From contig JAHBVR010000001.1 in the NCBI GenBank assembly GCA_019637395.1, positions 372,001 to 436,000 on the forward strand: a DNA stretch of 64,000 nt. Direction: 5' to 3'. This DNA is from Vulcanimicrobiota bacterium. Its GTDB lineage: Bacteria > Vulcanimicrobiota > Xenobia > Xenobiales > JADMJV01. Below are positions 51,831-60,653 of the stretch, in pieces. The position numbers were made by a program, and so were the translations under genes. The notes under the pieces were generated by a model. The model had not been told where the DNA came from. It searched no databases and was given only the letters and a program-made list of their open reading frames with translations. Within the stretch, counting starts at the first letter, position 1. Every line of letters starts with the position of its first letter.

Positions 51831-54800
51831 ATGGATTCTTGGCGCCAGGTGGTCGCACCAACTAAATTCACGGGCCGCGAGTGGTTCTTCCAGCGACTCG
51901 AAACCTGGCTGGCCGACTCGGGAAGCCAGGTTTGGCTCCTGCAAGCCGAGCCCGGTTACGGAAAAACACGCCTGGTCCAGGAGATTCTCCAGCGCTACCC
52001 CGAGGCCAGGCGCCTGAACCAGGGGCCGGCAACCTTATTGGTGGGCGATGAGCCCGATCTGCGGGAGTATGCCGCCCACTCGATCGGCAAAACCATTCTC
52101 TTCAGCCGCCCGAACCTGCGCCTGGCCAGTTGGATTGGGCCCGGGGTCCAATTTGACTCCCTCGATCCGATGCAACTCGAGAACATCACCGACCTGGCCG
52201 TTCATCTCAGCGGCCACCCTCGCGCGGACAGCATTCTGCGCAGTTGCGGCGGCAATTTCGGCGTGGCCGAACTGTTGGCCGCCACCCCCTCGGAACTGGA
52301 CGTTTTGCGCAGCCTCTGGCAACTGGCCGAGGATTGCCTGCAACAGTCCCCCAACCGGGATCTGTCCTCGCAAATCCTCACCCTTCTTGGAGAGACCGGC
52401 GGTCCTCTGGAAGCCTGGCGCATCTGTGATTTCCTGGGAACCAGCGCCATGCGGGTGCGCCAGGCGCTGACCCCGCTCGAGCCTATTCTCAAGCGCCAGG
52501 AGGATCGCTACCAGGTCTTCACTCCCTGGCTGGGCCAGGCCGTCACCTGGTCGCACTTCCGCGATCTGGAAGTGCTGCATGCCTCGGTCATCACCTATTT
52601 CCGCGAGACCTATCCTTCCTGGGAAGAAATGTCTGATCCCTACGGCTGGGATTATCTCGTCCACCACTGCGATCGCTTCGCCCGCACCGCCCGCAAAAAG
52701 GATTTTTCCGTACTGCACTGGCTGGGCGAAGGTCCGTTTCTGCGCCAGAAACTACGCCAGGGCGGCAAACTACCGGGAGTCCTGCGCGATCTGGAGCGCT
52801 GCCTGACCGCCGCTATGGAAGAAAGCGACCTCTCGCGCATTGCCTTCTACGCATTCCAGTTACCGCGCGTGCGCCAGGAACGGCTGGCCGGCGAAATGCA
52901 CAAACTGGCCGACCTGGGCCAGATCGAAAGCGCCCATCAATACGCGCTGCTGATTCCTCGGGAAAATCACAAACTGTTGGCGCTGCTGCTGCTGGCCTGG
53001 CAGGCGGTGGATGAACGCCGCTTCGAACTGGCCGACCGCCTGCTCACCCAGGCGATACAGGTCGACACCGGCGGTATGTTTCCCGAACTCAACCTGCTCA
53101 TCGTCAGCATCTGCGCCTGCTTGCTCAAGGGTATGCCGGCCCGCGAGAAAGACATCCTGGAACTGCTCAGCCGTGACGACCAGAGTGGCCGGGCGGCCAG
53201 CAACTACCTGACCCTGGGCCTGATCGAGGGCCTGGAAGACCGTCTGCGCAACTGGGTGCTGCGGCGCGGCTGGAATCAGGCGCCGCACGGCAGCGGCAGC
53301 GATCAGCAGCGCTTGAGCACCTTTATCGGCCAATCGCTGCGGGCTCTGAAACAAAACGAACTGGCCCAAATGTGGTCCGGGGCGCTGACCCGGCCGGCCA
53401 TCAGTCAAGAAGACTTCGATGGCAAGCTCAAAGAATTGATCGGAATGGAAAGCGAGGTGGAACGGCTCGACCAGTTGGTCGACCTGGCCGACCAGATCAC
53501 CCGCCAGCAGCCTTCCGAATGGCTCAGTCACGCGGTGGGCGTGCTGACCATGGCTCTGCAGAACTTCGCCCAGCCGGAATGTTGGTTGCGCGGCTTTGCT
53601 CAGTTGTCGCGTTTATGGATGACCCTGGGACCGATTCCGGAAGCCTTTGAAGGCCTGGAGCGTCTGACCCAGCTGGCCAAGGATTTGGATTTGGAAAATC
53701 AGTTGCGCGTGCGCATCGTTGCCGATCTGGCCCTGGGATTTTACCGATTGGGCGACTCCACCCGCAGCCAACAACTGATCAGCAAGGCCGCCGCCGGAGC
53801 CGTCTCGGAAGTCGAACTCGATAAAAAAACCGCTTCCCTGGCTTTCGTAGGGGCCGCCACCGCCCAGCTCAATCACCCGGCCCGCGCCCGCGACCTGGCC
53901 TTCACCCTGCTGGAAGCTCTGGAGCCGCCGCCCGGAGCCATGCAGGACCACTTTTGCCGGCTGACTTTCCGCCTGGCCAGCAATGCCAACGGCTCGCCCG
54001 ACCAGTTGCGCCAGGCCCTGGGGCAAGACCAGCGCGAACTGGTCGGGCTGGGCAACAGTCCGCGGGAACGCGCCTATTTACTTTTAGGTCTGGCCCGGGC
54101 GGCCCATCATAGCGGCGACGGGGATTGGGCCGACCAGTTGATGCAGCAGGCGGCCGTGCAAGCTCACTTACTGGTGGTGCCCAAGCTCAAAGCCTGGACG
54201 CTGGCCGATCTGGCCTGCCTGGCCTGGGATACCGGCCAGCACGAGCGCTATCGTGCTTTCTTGCAAGAAGCCGAGGAAATCCTGGCCACCGAGAAAACGG
54301 CCATTCACCGCCTGGAGGGAATGGTCGACCTGTGCCGGGCCCTGGGCCACAGCAAGGACCGCCGGGCCCGCTCGGTGCACCGCGAAATCCTGCAGGGACT
54401 CCATGAAGTGGGTCAACTGGAAGTTTGCCTGAGTTCCACTTTGCCGCGCCTGCTGCCGCTCTTGCAGGAGACCGAGACGCGCGCAATGGCCAAAACGCTG
54501 CTGGAAAAGCTGCGCCACGCTCCCCCGGAGTTGAATCAGCGCGACCGCGACCTTTACCAGTCGGGCCTGCTCCACCTGGAACTGGCTTTCGGAGAGTACG
54601 ACAATGCGCTTTCCGCCCTCACACCCGTGGTCAGCCCCCAGGTGCGCTCGCAAGCGCTGGTCGATCTGGCGGTGGGCCTGACCGCCCGCGATCCTCGCGA
54701 AGGACTGGCCTGGTTGCCGCTCATCACCCGGCAGCCCGATCGGCTGCGCGCCATTCGTCTGATTCTTTCGGAACTGGGAGCGGAGAAACGCCCCTGGCGC

Positions 54801-54992
54801 CGCCAGGCCTGCCACGAGGCCCTGCAGCAATTGACCGTGCTGGCTCAAGAAGACGAAGCCACCATGGACCTGGTGGTCAGCTACTGGCTCACCCGCGAAA
54901 GCGATCGCCGCAAGTTCGAAGCCACCGGCAAACGCCTGGGCTGGATTCCCGAGCCCGCGCCCATGCAGCCTCTCGTCGTCAAACAGGCGTAG
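51831..54992 (+). CDS. P-loop ATPase with long alpha-solenoid (STAND-like)
   Basis: 1053 residues from ATG 51831. Residues about 10-60 hold a STAND/AAA-like start (KFTGREWFFQRLETWL) and Walker A (QAEPGYGKTRLVQEIL). A small winged-helix-like stretch follows at about 185-260. Residues about 300-1040 are helical repeats of TPR-like or solenoid type (QYALLIPRENHKLLALLLLA, YLLLGLARAAHHSGDGDWAD). Walker B is not clear (possibly LLVGDEPD). STAND proteins are often sensors or regulators that oligomerise on ligand binding. Its TAG overlaps the GTG of the esterase gene, so it is the first gene of the downstream operon. Confidence 0.7.
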   Translation: MDSWRQVVAPTKFTGREWFFQRLETWLADSGSQVWLLQAEPGYGKTRLVQEILQRYPEARRLNQGPATLLVGDEPDLREYAAHSIGKTILFSRPNLRLASWIGPGVQFDSLDPMQLENITDLAVHLSGHPRADSILRSCGGNFGVAELLAATPSELDVLRSLWQLAEDCLQQSPNRDLSSQILTLLGETGGPLEAWRICDFLGTSAMRVRQALTPLEPILKRQEDRYQVFTPWLGQAVTWSHFRDLEVLHASVITYFRETYPSWEEMSDPYGWDYLVHHCDRFARTARKKDFSVLHWLGEGPFLRQKLRQGGKLPGVLRDLERCLTAAMEESDLSRIAFYAFQLPRVRQERLAGEMHKLADLGQIESAHQYALLIPRENHKLLALLLLAWQAVDERRFELADRLLTQAIQVDTGGMFPELNLLIVSICACLLKGMPAREKDILELLSRDDQSGRAASNYLTLGLIEGLEDRLRNWVLRRGWNQAPHGSGSDQQRLSTFIGQSLRALKQNELAQMWSGALTRPAISQEDFDGKLKELIGMESEVERLDQLVDLADQITRQQPSEWLSHAVGVLTMALQNFAQPECWLRGFAQLSRLWMTLGPIPEAFEGLERLTQLAKDLDLENQLRVRIVADLALGFYRLGDSTRSQQLISKAAAGAVSEVELDKKTASLAFVGAATAQLNHPARARDLAFTLLEALEPPPGAMQDHFCRLTFRLASNANGSPDQLRQALGQDQRELVGLGNSPRERAYLLLGLARAAHHSGDGDWADQLMQQAAVQAHLLVVPKLKAWTLADLACLAWDTGQHERYRAFLQEAEEILATEKTAIHRLEGMVDLCRALGHSKDRRARSVHREILQGLHEVGQLEVCLSSTLPRLLPLLQETETRAMAKTLLEKLRHAPPELNQRDRDLYQSGLLHLELAFGEYDNALSALTPVVSPQVRSQALVDLAVGLTARDPREGLAWLPLITRQPDRLRAIRLILSELGAEKRPWRRQACHEALQQLTVLAQEDEATMDLVVSYWLTRESDRRKFEATGKRLGWIPEPAPMQPLVVKQA

Positions 54993-55702
54993 TGCAGAGG
55001 CTTTACTTCAAAAACTGGAGCCATGCTTTGCAGCGCCCCATGGAGGCTCTGGTCTATGGCCACGGAGGTGCTCCCGTGCTGGTTTTTCCCACCAGCCGCG
55101 GGCGTTTCCATCAATGGGAAGACTTCTATATGATCGAGGCGCTTCGTCACCCCATTGAACAGGGCTGGCTGCAACTGTTCTGCGTGGACGGCATCGACAA
55201 CGAAACCTGGTATGACTTCGACAAGCCCGTTGCGCAGGTACTGGAACTCCACGAGCGCTACGAACAATATCTGCTCCAAGAATTCTTGCCCCAACTACGC
55301 AACTGCAACTCCAGCGACTTTCTCATCGCCACCGGCACCAGCTTCGGCGCCTTTCACGCCGCCAATTTCGCTCTTCGCCATCCCTCCCAGGTGCGGCGGG
55401 TGGTGGCCATGTCCGGTGATTTCGACGTGAGCAAGAATCTGGACGATAGCTACGACCCCCCCGCTTACTTTTTCAACCCCATTGCCTACCTGGGCAACGT
55501 GCCGCCCGGGACCTACCTGGACCAGTTACGCCGGATCGAATTCCGGCTGGCCGTGGGAGCCCACGACTTCTGCCTGCCTCCCAGTCGCGAACTGGCCTAT
55601 CTATTGGGCCGCCTGGGCATTCCCCAGCGACTGGACATCTGGGACGCCCACTTCATCCACGATTGGCCCAGCTGGCGCGTCATGGCCCCCCAACTCTTAT
55701 AG
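54992..55702 (+). CDS. Alpha/beta-hydrolase esterase of the ATP-grasp-associated type
   Basis: 236 residues from GTG 54992 (TAGTG overlap with the previous stop). Serine hydrolase fold: VLVFPTSRGRFHQWEDF, nucleophile in ATGTSFGAFHAANFALRH, acid region SGDFDV, catalytic His near WDAHFIHDWPSW. Members of this esterase group are, to my knowledge, often found beside ATP-grasp ligases in delta-proteobacterial and related genomes, and here two ATP-grasp genes follow. It may release or transfer the acyl product of the ligases. No signal peptide, so cytoplasmic. Confidence 0.8.
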   Translation: MQRLYFKNWSHALQRPMEALVYGHGGAPVLVFPTSRGRFHQWEDFYMIEALRHPIEQGWLQLFCVDGIDNETWYDFDKPVAQVLELHERYEQYLLQEFLPQLRNCNSSDFLIATGTSFGAFHAANFALRHPSQVRRVVAMSGDFDVSKNLDDSYDPPAYFFNPIAYLGNVPPGTYLDQLRRIEFRLAVGAHDFCLPPSRELAYLLGRLGIPQRLDIWDAHFIHDWPSWRVMAPQLL

Positions 55703-55740
55703 AGGACCCGTTTCGAGAGTACACGAACCGGGATGGCTCG

Positions 55741-56637
55741 ATGTCTCAATTGCTGGGCATACTTCACGGCCGCGAAGAAACGTTCCCGCCCGCCCTTCTG
55801 CACGAGCTGAACGCTCGCCAGGCCGGCGTGCACGGAGAGTCCATCACCGTTTCCAGCGTGGAAGCCCTGGAACGCAGCCCCTACCGGTTGTTGGTCGACC
55901 GCATTTCGGGCCGGGTTCCTTACTTTCGCAGCCTGCTGCAACAGCAAAGCTGGCTGGGAGTGCCCTCAGTGCCCTGGCTGGCCCTGCACTCGCTGGATCG
56001 GGTCGGACTGGCCCAATTAGCCCTGCAAGCGCGGGTCCGAGCCGTTCCCACCATTCTCTTACCTCATCAATCCCATCCGCCTGGCGTGGAAGGCGATGAC
56101 CTGAGCAATCTGGCCTACCCGATGCCCTGGGAGAACTACTTGCGCCAGCTGGGCCTGCCCGCGGCCCTGCGCGGTGCTCGCCTGGGAAGCGGACCGGTTT
56201 ACCGGGTGGGTAGTCTCAGCGAACTTTGGGGCGCCTACGGTAAAAGTGGTGACCAACTTATGGTGCTACAGCCCGACATGAGCGACGCCGAACATGTACT
56301 GGCCATCGTGGCCGGCACCCACCTGGAAGTGCTCGGCTATGACCCCGTCAGCCATCGCTACCGGCCGGTTTCCGAAGAATTACTGGCGCCCACTCTGCAA
56401 GCTTGCGAACGCTTACTGCAACTGGTCGATTTCAACCTGACCGGCCTGGAATTTGCCTGGCACCGCTCCAAGCTCTGGCTCAGCGACCTGCAGGTGACTC
56501 CCGATCTGGAGTGGTGGTCTCTGGGCGAAGAGGCCTTTAGCCGCATCGTTGCAAACTGTGCGCAAGAACTGATTCGTAGAACCGCGGAGACGTCAGTCTC
56601 CAATCGGCACAAAGCCAAAAAGACGAGGACGGAATAG
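55741..56637 (+). CDS. ATP-grasp family protein, probably with a degenerate active site
   Basis: 298 residues from ATG 55741. The layout follows RimK-like ATP-grasp ligases: an N-terminal part with LLVDRISGRVPYFRSLLQQ, linker PTILLPHQSHPP, and the ATP-grasp core. In relatives I recall, the P-loop-like segment reads LKPFDGGGWK; here it reads ALRGARLGSGPVY, losing the Lys and Gly pattern. The metal site expected as D-x-N-P reads LSDLQVTPDL, with Thr in place of Asn. ATP binding or catalysis may thus be lost. It follows the esterase by 38 bases and precedes a second, intact ATP-grasp by 1 base. Confidence 0.65.
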   Translation: MSQLLGILHGREETFPPALLHELNARQAGVHGESITVSSVEALERSPYRLLVDRISGRVPYFRSLLQQQSWLGVPSVPWLALHSLDRVGLAQLALQARVRAVPTILLPHQSHPPGVEGDDLSNLAYPMPWENYLRQLGLPAALRGARLGSGPVYRVGSLSELWGAYGKSGDQLMVLQPDMSDAEHVLAIVAGTHLEVLGYDPVSHRYRPVSEELLAPTLQACERLLQLVDFNLTGLEFAWHRSKLWLSDLQVTPDLEWWSLGEEAFSRIVANCAQELIRRTAETSVSNRHKAKKTRTE

Positions 56638-56638
56638 C

Positions 56639-58042
56639 ATGCCCACATCCCTGAAGCCCATTCGCTCCGATGGAGTCGATGCTGCCCTGGCAGCCGCCGC
56701 CCGCGAGGCACACCGCCTCGAGGCCGTTTCTTACTACAACTCTCTGCTGGAGCGCGAGGACCTGGCTGAATTCGCCCAGGATCTGCAAACCCACATGCAT
56801 AGCCGCGGCGCCGTCTTCGGCGAGCGCCTCATGTGCCCGTTCCTCCGCCCTCACTTCTGTGGACGCGAGCAGTTGGATTTGCTGAATTCGGCCGTGCGTG
56901 GCGTGGTGGGGGCCTGCAACGTGTTGGGTCCGCGCATCCAGGCCTCTCCGGAACTGCAGGACGCCCTCGGGCTGAGTGAAGAGGAACGTCGCTTGCTGGC
57001 CGTCGATCCCGGTTACCCCGAATTCTCGGTCACTTCTCGACTGGACAGCTTTATGCTGGGTGGTAAAGTGCGCTTCGTTGAATACAATGCCGAGTCGCCG
57101 GCCGGCATCGGCTACAACGATGTCATGCAGGATGTCTTCCTATCCACCACCGTCATGAAAGAATTCGTCCGCGAGTTCCCCTGCCAACCGCTCTACACCA
57201 GCGAGACCCTGCTGAATAACCTGCTGGAGTGCTATAAGGCCTGGGGCGGCAGCGACAAACCAGTCATAGGAATCGTCGACTATGAGGGTCTACCCACGCG
57301 CCACGAATTCGAGATCTTCCGCCGCTTCTTCAACAGCCGCGGCTACCAGTGCGTGGTGGCCGACCCGCGCAAGTTGGATTACAACGGAGAACGCCTCAGC
57401 TACGAAGGCCAGACCATCAATCTGGTCTACCGCCGCCTGCTCACCACCGAGTTCCTGGAGCGCTTTGATGCCTGTAAGCCGGTCTGGGAAGCCTACCGCG
57501 ACCGCAAGATCTGCATGGTCAACAACTTCCGCGCCAAATATCTGCATAAGAAAGCCATTTTCGCACTGATTACCGATCCGGTTTACCAGGACGGCATGAC
57601 GCCGGAGCAGCTTTTCGCCGTCTACACCCATGTGCCGTGGACGCGCCGCGTCTCCGACGTCCGCACCACCGACGTGGAAGGGCGCAGCATCGAGCTTCTC
57701 GATTGGATTCGCAAGAACCGGCGCCAACTGGTGATGAAGCCCAACGACGAGTACGGCGGCAAGGGCATCTTCGTGGGCTGGGAGTTGAACGACGACGACT
57801 GGGAGAAAGCCATTCAGACCTCGCTGGAAAGCTTCTATCTGGTGCAAAACAAGGTAGAGGTCTCACGCGAAGTCTATCCCACCTGGGATGGCAAAACCGT
57901 ACACTGGGCGGAATACAGCGTGGATCTGGACCCCTTCATCTTCAAAGGCGAAGTGGAAGGATTGCTGACCCGTCTTTCGGCCACCGCTCTGTGTAACGTG
58001 ACCGCCGGCGGCGGCGTGGTGCCCACCTTCGTCCTTGACTGA
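56639..58042 (+). CDS. Circularly permuted ATP-grasp ligase
   Basis: 467 residues, ATG start. Fits the circularly permuted ATP-grasp type 2 layout: FVEYNAESPAGIGYND (metal-binding Glu/Asn), VNNFRAKYLHKKAIFALITD and the nucleotide-binding RQLVMKPNDEYGGKGIFVGW. All key residues seem present, so it should join a carboxylate to an amine with ATP hydrolysis, as in peptide-like metabolite synthesis. Substrates are unknown. It lacks the DUF403 and transglutaminase partners usual for this family and is instead tied to the esterase, the degenerate ATP-grasp and the HyuA-like gene, whose start overlaps its end by 8 bases. Confidence 0.82.
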   Translation: MPTSLKPIRSDGVDAALAAAAREAHRLEAVSYYNSLLEREDLAEFAQDLQTHMHSRGAVFGERLMCPFLRPHFCGREQLDLLNSAVRGVVGACNVLGPRIQASPELQDALGLSEEERRLLAVDPGYPEFSVTSRLDSFMLGGKVRFVEYNAESPAGIGYNDVMQDVFLSTTVMKEFVREFPCQPLYTSETLLNNLLECYKAWGGSDKPVIGIVDYEGLPTRHEFEIFRRFFNSRGYQCVVADPRKLDYNGERLSYEGQTINLVYRRLLTTEFLERFDACKPVWEAYRDRKICMVNNFRAKYLHKKAIFALITDPVYQDGMTPEQLFAVYTHVPWTRRVSDVRTTDVEGRSIELLDWIRKNRRQLVMKPNDEYGGKGIFVGWELNDDDWEKAIQTSLESFYLVQNKVEVSREVYPTWDGKTVHWAEYSVDLDPFIFKGEVEGLLTRLSATALCNVTAGGGVVPTFVLD

Positions 58043-59996
58043 AGTCCAGGTTGGGGTGGACGTTGGCGGGACGTTCACCGACTTCGTGGTCCTCGATCCT
58101 CAGCGAGGTCGGTTGCAACTCAAGCGGCCGACCTCGCGGCCCGATCCCTCGGAGGGCATCCTGGCCGGGCTGCAAGAACTGGGCGTCAGCCAGTGCGTCT
58201 TGAGCCACGGCACCACCGCGGCCACCAATGTGGCCTTGGAACGGCGCGGCCCGCGCACGGCGCTGGTGACCACGCTGGGCTTTGGCGACGTGCTGAGCCT
58301 GGGACGGGGTCAACGCCTCGACCTCTATGCTCTGTTGCCCCCGGCCCGGCCCACGCTGGTTCCGCCCGAGCTGTGTTTTGAGGTAAACGAACGTCTGGAT
58401 GCGCGCGGCCAGGTTCTACGTCCGCTGGACCTGGGAGAATGCGAGCGTCTGGCTGCCCGTCTGAGCTCGCTGGGAGTCGAAGCGGTGGCCGTCTGCCTGC
58501 TTTTTGCCTATCTGAATGGCGAACACGAACGGGCCCTGGGAAAGATTCTGACCCGTCATGGTCTGGCCCCCAGCCTGAGTCACCAGGTAGACCCGCAGCC
58601 CAAAGAATACGAACGGGCCAGCACGACCGTTTTGCAAGCCTACGTAGCCCCCAGTCTGGAACGCTATCTGGAGAACCTTAGCGCCAGCCTGAGTCAAGCA
58701 GATTTATGGGTGGTGCGCTCCTCCGGCAGCGTCTGCCGTCCGCGCGAAGCGGTCGAGCGAGCCGTGGGCTGCTTGCTTTCGGGGCCGGCCGCCGGCCTGC
58801 GGGGAGCCTGGCAACTGGCCCGGGAACAGGGATTATCCAAGATTATGACGGTGGACGTCGGCGGTACCTCGACCGACGTGGCTCTGTGCGACGGCTCGCT
58901 TCCCTACCTGGAGGAAAGCTCGGTGGCCGGGCTGCCTTTCCGCTGCCCGCAAACCGATATTCAAACGGTAGGGGCGGGTGGGGGCTCGATCGCCGGCCTC
59001 GACGCGGGCGGATTGCTGCAAGTCGGTCCGCGCTCGGCCGGTAGCCAACCGGGGCCGGCCTGTTACGGCCAGGGAGGCCCGGCCACCGTCACCGATGCAC
59101 TGCTGCTGCTGGGCCGCCTGCCCGAGCAACTGGCCGGCGGTCGCTTACGGCTGGATCGGCAAGCCAGTTGGCGCGCCCTGGAAGAGCTATCCGAACGGCT
59201 TGAGCTCCCGGTCCTGGAAACAGCCGCCGCCATCCTGGCTCTGGCCGAACACAACATGGCTCAAGCCCTGCGCCTGATCAGCCTGGAACGCGGCTACGAT
59301 CCTCGCCTTTTTGTGCTGATGGCCTTTGGCGGAGGGGGAGCCAGTCACGCCACCGCCCTGGCCGATCAACTGGGGATGCGGCGGGTGGTGATTCCCGCTC
59401 AGCCCGGTCTGCTCTGCGCTCAGGGGGCCATGTTGGCGCCCTGGCAGGCGGATGAGCAGCGCGCCTGGCTGGCTCCGCTTGACGACGTGGAGGCACAACT
59501 CCAGACCTGGACCGCCCGAGCCCGTTCGCTCTTGAGGCAGCGGGCGCCGGCCGGCAAGCTGACCTGGAACCACCAGTGCGAGATTCGCTACCGGGGGCAG
59601 GGCAGCAGCCTCTGGCTCAAGGCGGGGGCGCGCTTGCAAGAGCGCTTTCACGCTCTCCACCTGCGCCGCTTCGGTTATCATCGACCCCAACAGGCGCTAG
59701 AGCTGGTCTCGACGTTGCTGCGGGCGACTCTGGAGCGGCCTCGGCCGGAGGCCTGCGAATCCGAACCCTGTGCCGGCCCGCGAGCGACCAGCCAGCCCGC
59801 CTGCTGGGGCCTGCCTCCGCGCCCGGGCACCATCCAGGTCTATCCAGGTTACCCCAAGGACTGGGTGGCCGGCCCGGCCCGGCTTGACACTATGGACGGC
59901 ACGGTGTGGATTGGCACCGGTTGGCGGGCGCGACGAATCGCCGACGGCAGCCTTATCATGGAATCTCTCCCCTTAGAAGAGGAACATGAGGAATAG
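58035..59996 (+). CDS. Hydantoinase/oxoprolinase A-type ATPase (HyuA-like)
   Basis: 653 residues from TTG 58035. ASKHA-fold ATP sites: VGVDVGGTFTDFVVLDP (phosphate 1), SHGTTAATNVALERRG, IMTVDVGGTSTDVALCDG (phosphate 2) and LFVLMAFGGGGASHATALAD. HyuA/AcxA subunits normally work with HyuB and open lactam or hydantoin rings, or carboxylate acetone, using ATP. No hyuB is present, and the C-terminal 60 residues are short and Pro-rich. It closes the overlapping operon that begins at 51.8 kb, so a ring-containing amide such as a lactam or pyroglutamyl product could be its substrate (inference). Confidence 0.87.
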   Translation: MTEVQVGVDVGGTFTDFVVLDPQRGRLQLKRPTSRPDPSEGILAGLQELGVSQCVLSHGTTAATNVALERRGPRTALVTTLGFGDVLSLGRGQRLDLYALLPPARPTLVPPELCFEVNERLDARGQVLRPLDLGECERLAARLSSLGVEAVAVCLLFAYLNGEHERALGKILTRHGLAPSLSHQVDPQPKEYERASTTVLQAYVAPSLERYLENLSASLSQADLWVVRSSGSVCRPREAVERAVGCLLSGPAAGLRGAWQLAREQGLSKIMTVDVGGTSTDVALCDGSLPYLEESSVAGLPFRCPQTDIQTVGAGGGSIAGLDAGGLLQVGPRSAGSQPGPACYGQGGPATVTDALLLLGRLPEQLAGGRLRLDRQASWRALEELSERLELPVLETAAAILALAEHNMAQALRLISLERGYDPRLFVLMAFGGGGASHATALADQLGMRRVVIPAQPGLLCAQGAMLAPWQADEQRAWLAPLDDVEAQLQTWTARARSLLRQRAPAGKLTWNHQCEIRYRGQGSSLWLKAGARLQERFHALHLRRFGYHRPQQALELVSTLLRATLERPRPEACESEPCAGPRATSQPACWGLPPRPGTIQVYPGYPKDWVAGPARLDTMDGTVWIGTGWRARRIADGSLIMESLPLEEEHEE

Positions 59997-60088
59997 CCGG
60001 AAAATAAGAACGACCAACAGTTCGTCCGGGCAGGTTTATTTATCGACCTGTGGCACCCGGAATACCGAAAAGTGATAGGAGTGCCTCA

Positions 60089-60610
60089 ATGAAGAAAACT
60101 CTGCTGACCGTGGCTTCGGCCGCCGTCGCCGTGACCTGCCTGGCCTGGGCCCAACCTCAAGGAGCCAAGGAGACCGTGGTCATCAAAGAAGAGAGCGCGG
60201 CCGCCAAGAAACCCAAAGAAACATTACCTTCTCCGGGCGCGGCTCCCAAGCCGAAAGTAGCTCGCGACCCCTTCGTCAAAGGTGGCGGAGGTGGAGAGAC
60301 TGCCCCGCCGCCGATGGAGACCAGAGATGCCGGACCCGCCGTGGTAAAACCCGGTGGGCCCGAGCTCACCAACCAGAAGCCGGCTGAGCCCGCTGTAGCC
60401 GCTCCCGACGTCGCCGTCAAGGGCATTCTGCTCGGCCCCCGTGGTAATCGCGCTATCGTGGCCGGCCCCACCATGACTTTCATCGTCAAGCAAGGTGATA
60501 AGCTGGGCGACTATAAGGTGGCTCATATCGATCGCAAGTCGGTGGTCTTCACCTTCAAGACCAAGAAGTTTCCGATCAAGCTCGAGGACGAATTCGCCGC
60601 CAAAAAGTAA
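60089..60610 (+). CDS. Secreted PilP/GspC-like protein
   Basis: 173 residues from ATG 60089 (ATAGGAG SD). Signal peptide MKKTLLTVASAAVAVTCLAWA, then a Lys/Pro/Ala-rich linker that contains the RDPF motif (VARDPFVKGG) typical of PilP-type proteins, and a C-terminal beta-domain of about 65 residues (VAVKGILLGPRGNRAIVAG, FIVKQGDKLGDYKVAHIDR). PilP and GspC link inner-membrane pilus or secretion parts to the outer-membrane secretin. It is isolated here with its own terminator, away from other pilus genes. Confidence 0.7.
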   Translation: MKKTLLTVASAAVAVTCLAWAQPQGAKETVVIKEESAAAKKPKETLPSPGAAPKPKVARDPFVKGGGGGETAPPPMETRDAGPAVVKPGGPELTNQKPAEPAVAAPDVAVKGILLGPRGNRAIVAGPTMTFIVKQGDKLGDYKVAHIDRKSVVFTFKTKKFPIKLEDEFAAKK

Positions 60611-60620
60611 CTGGCTGGTG

Positions 60621-60653
60621 AAAAAAAGAGGCCCGCTCCGGCGGGCCTTTTTT
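60621..60653. terminator. Bidirectional terminator after the PilP-like gene
   Basis: 7-bp GC stem (60630-60636 with 60641-60647) and a TCCG loop, A-run before and T-run after. It serves both converging genes. Confidence 0.9.
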
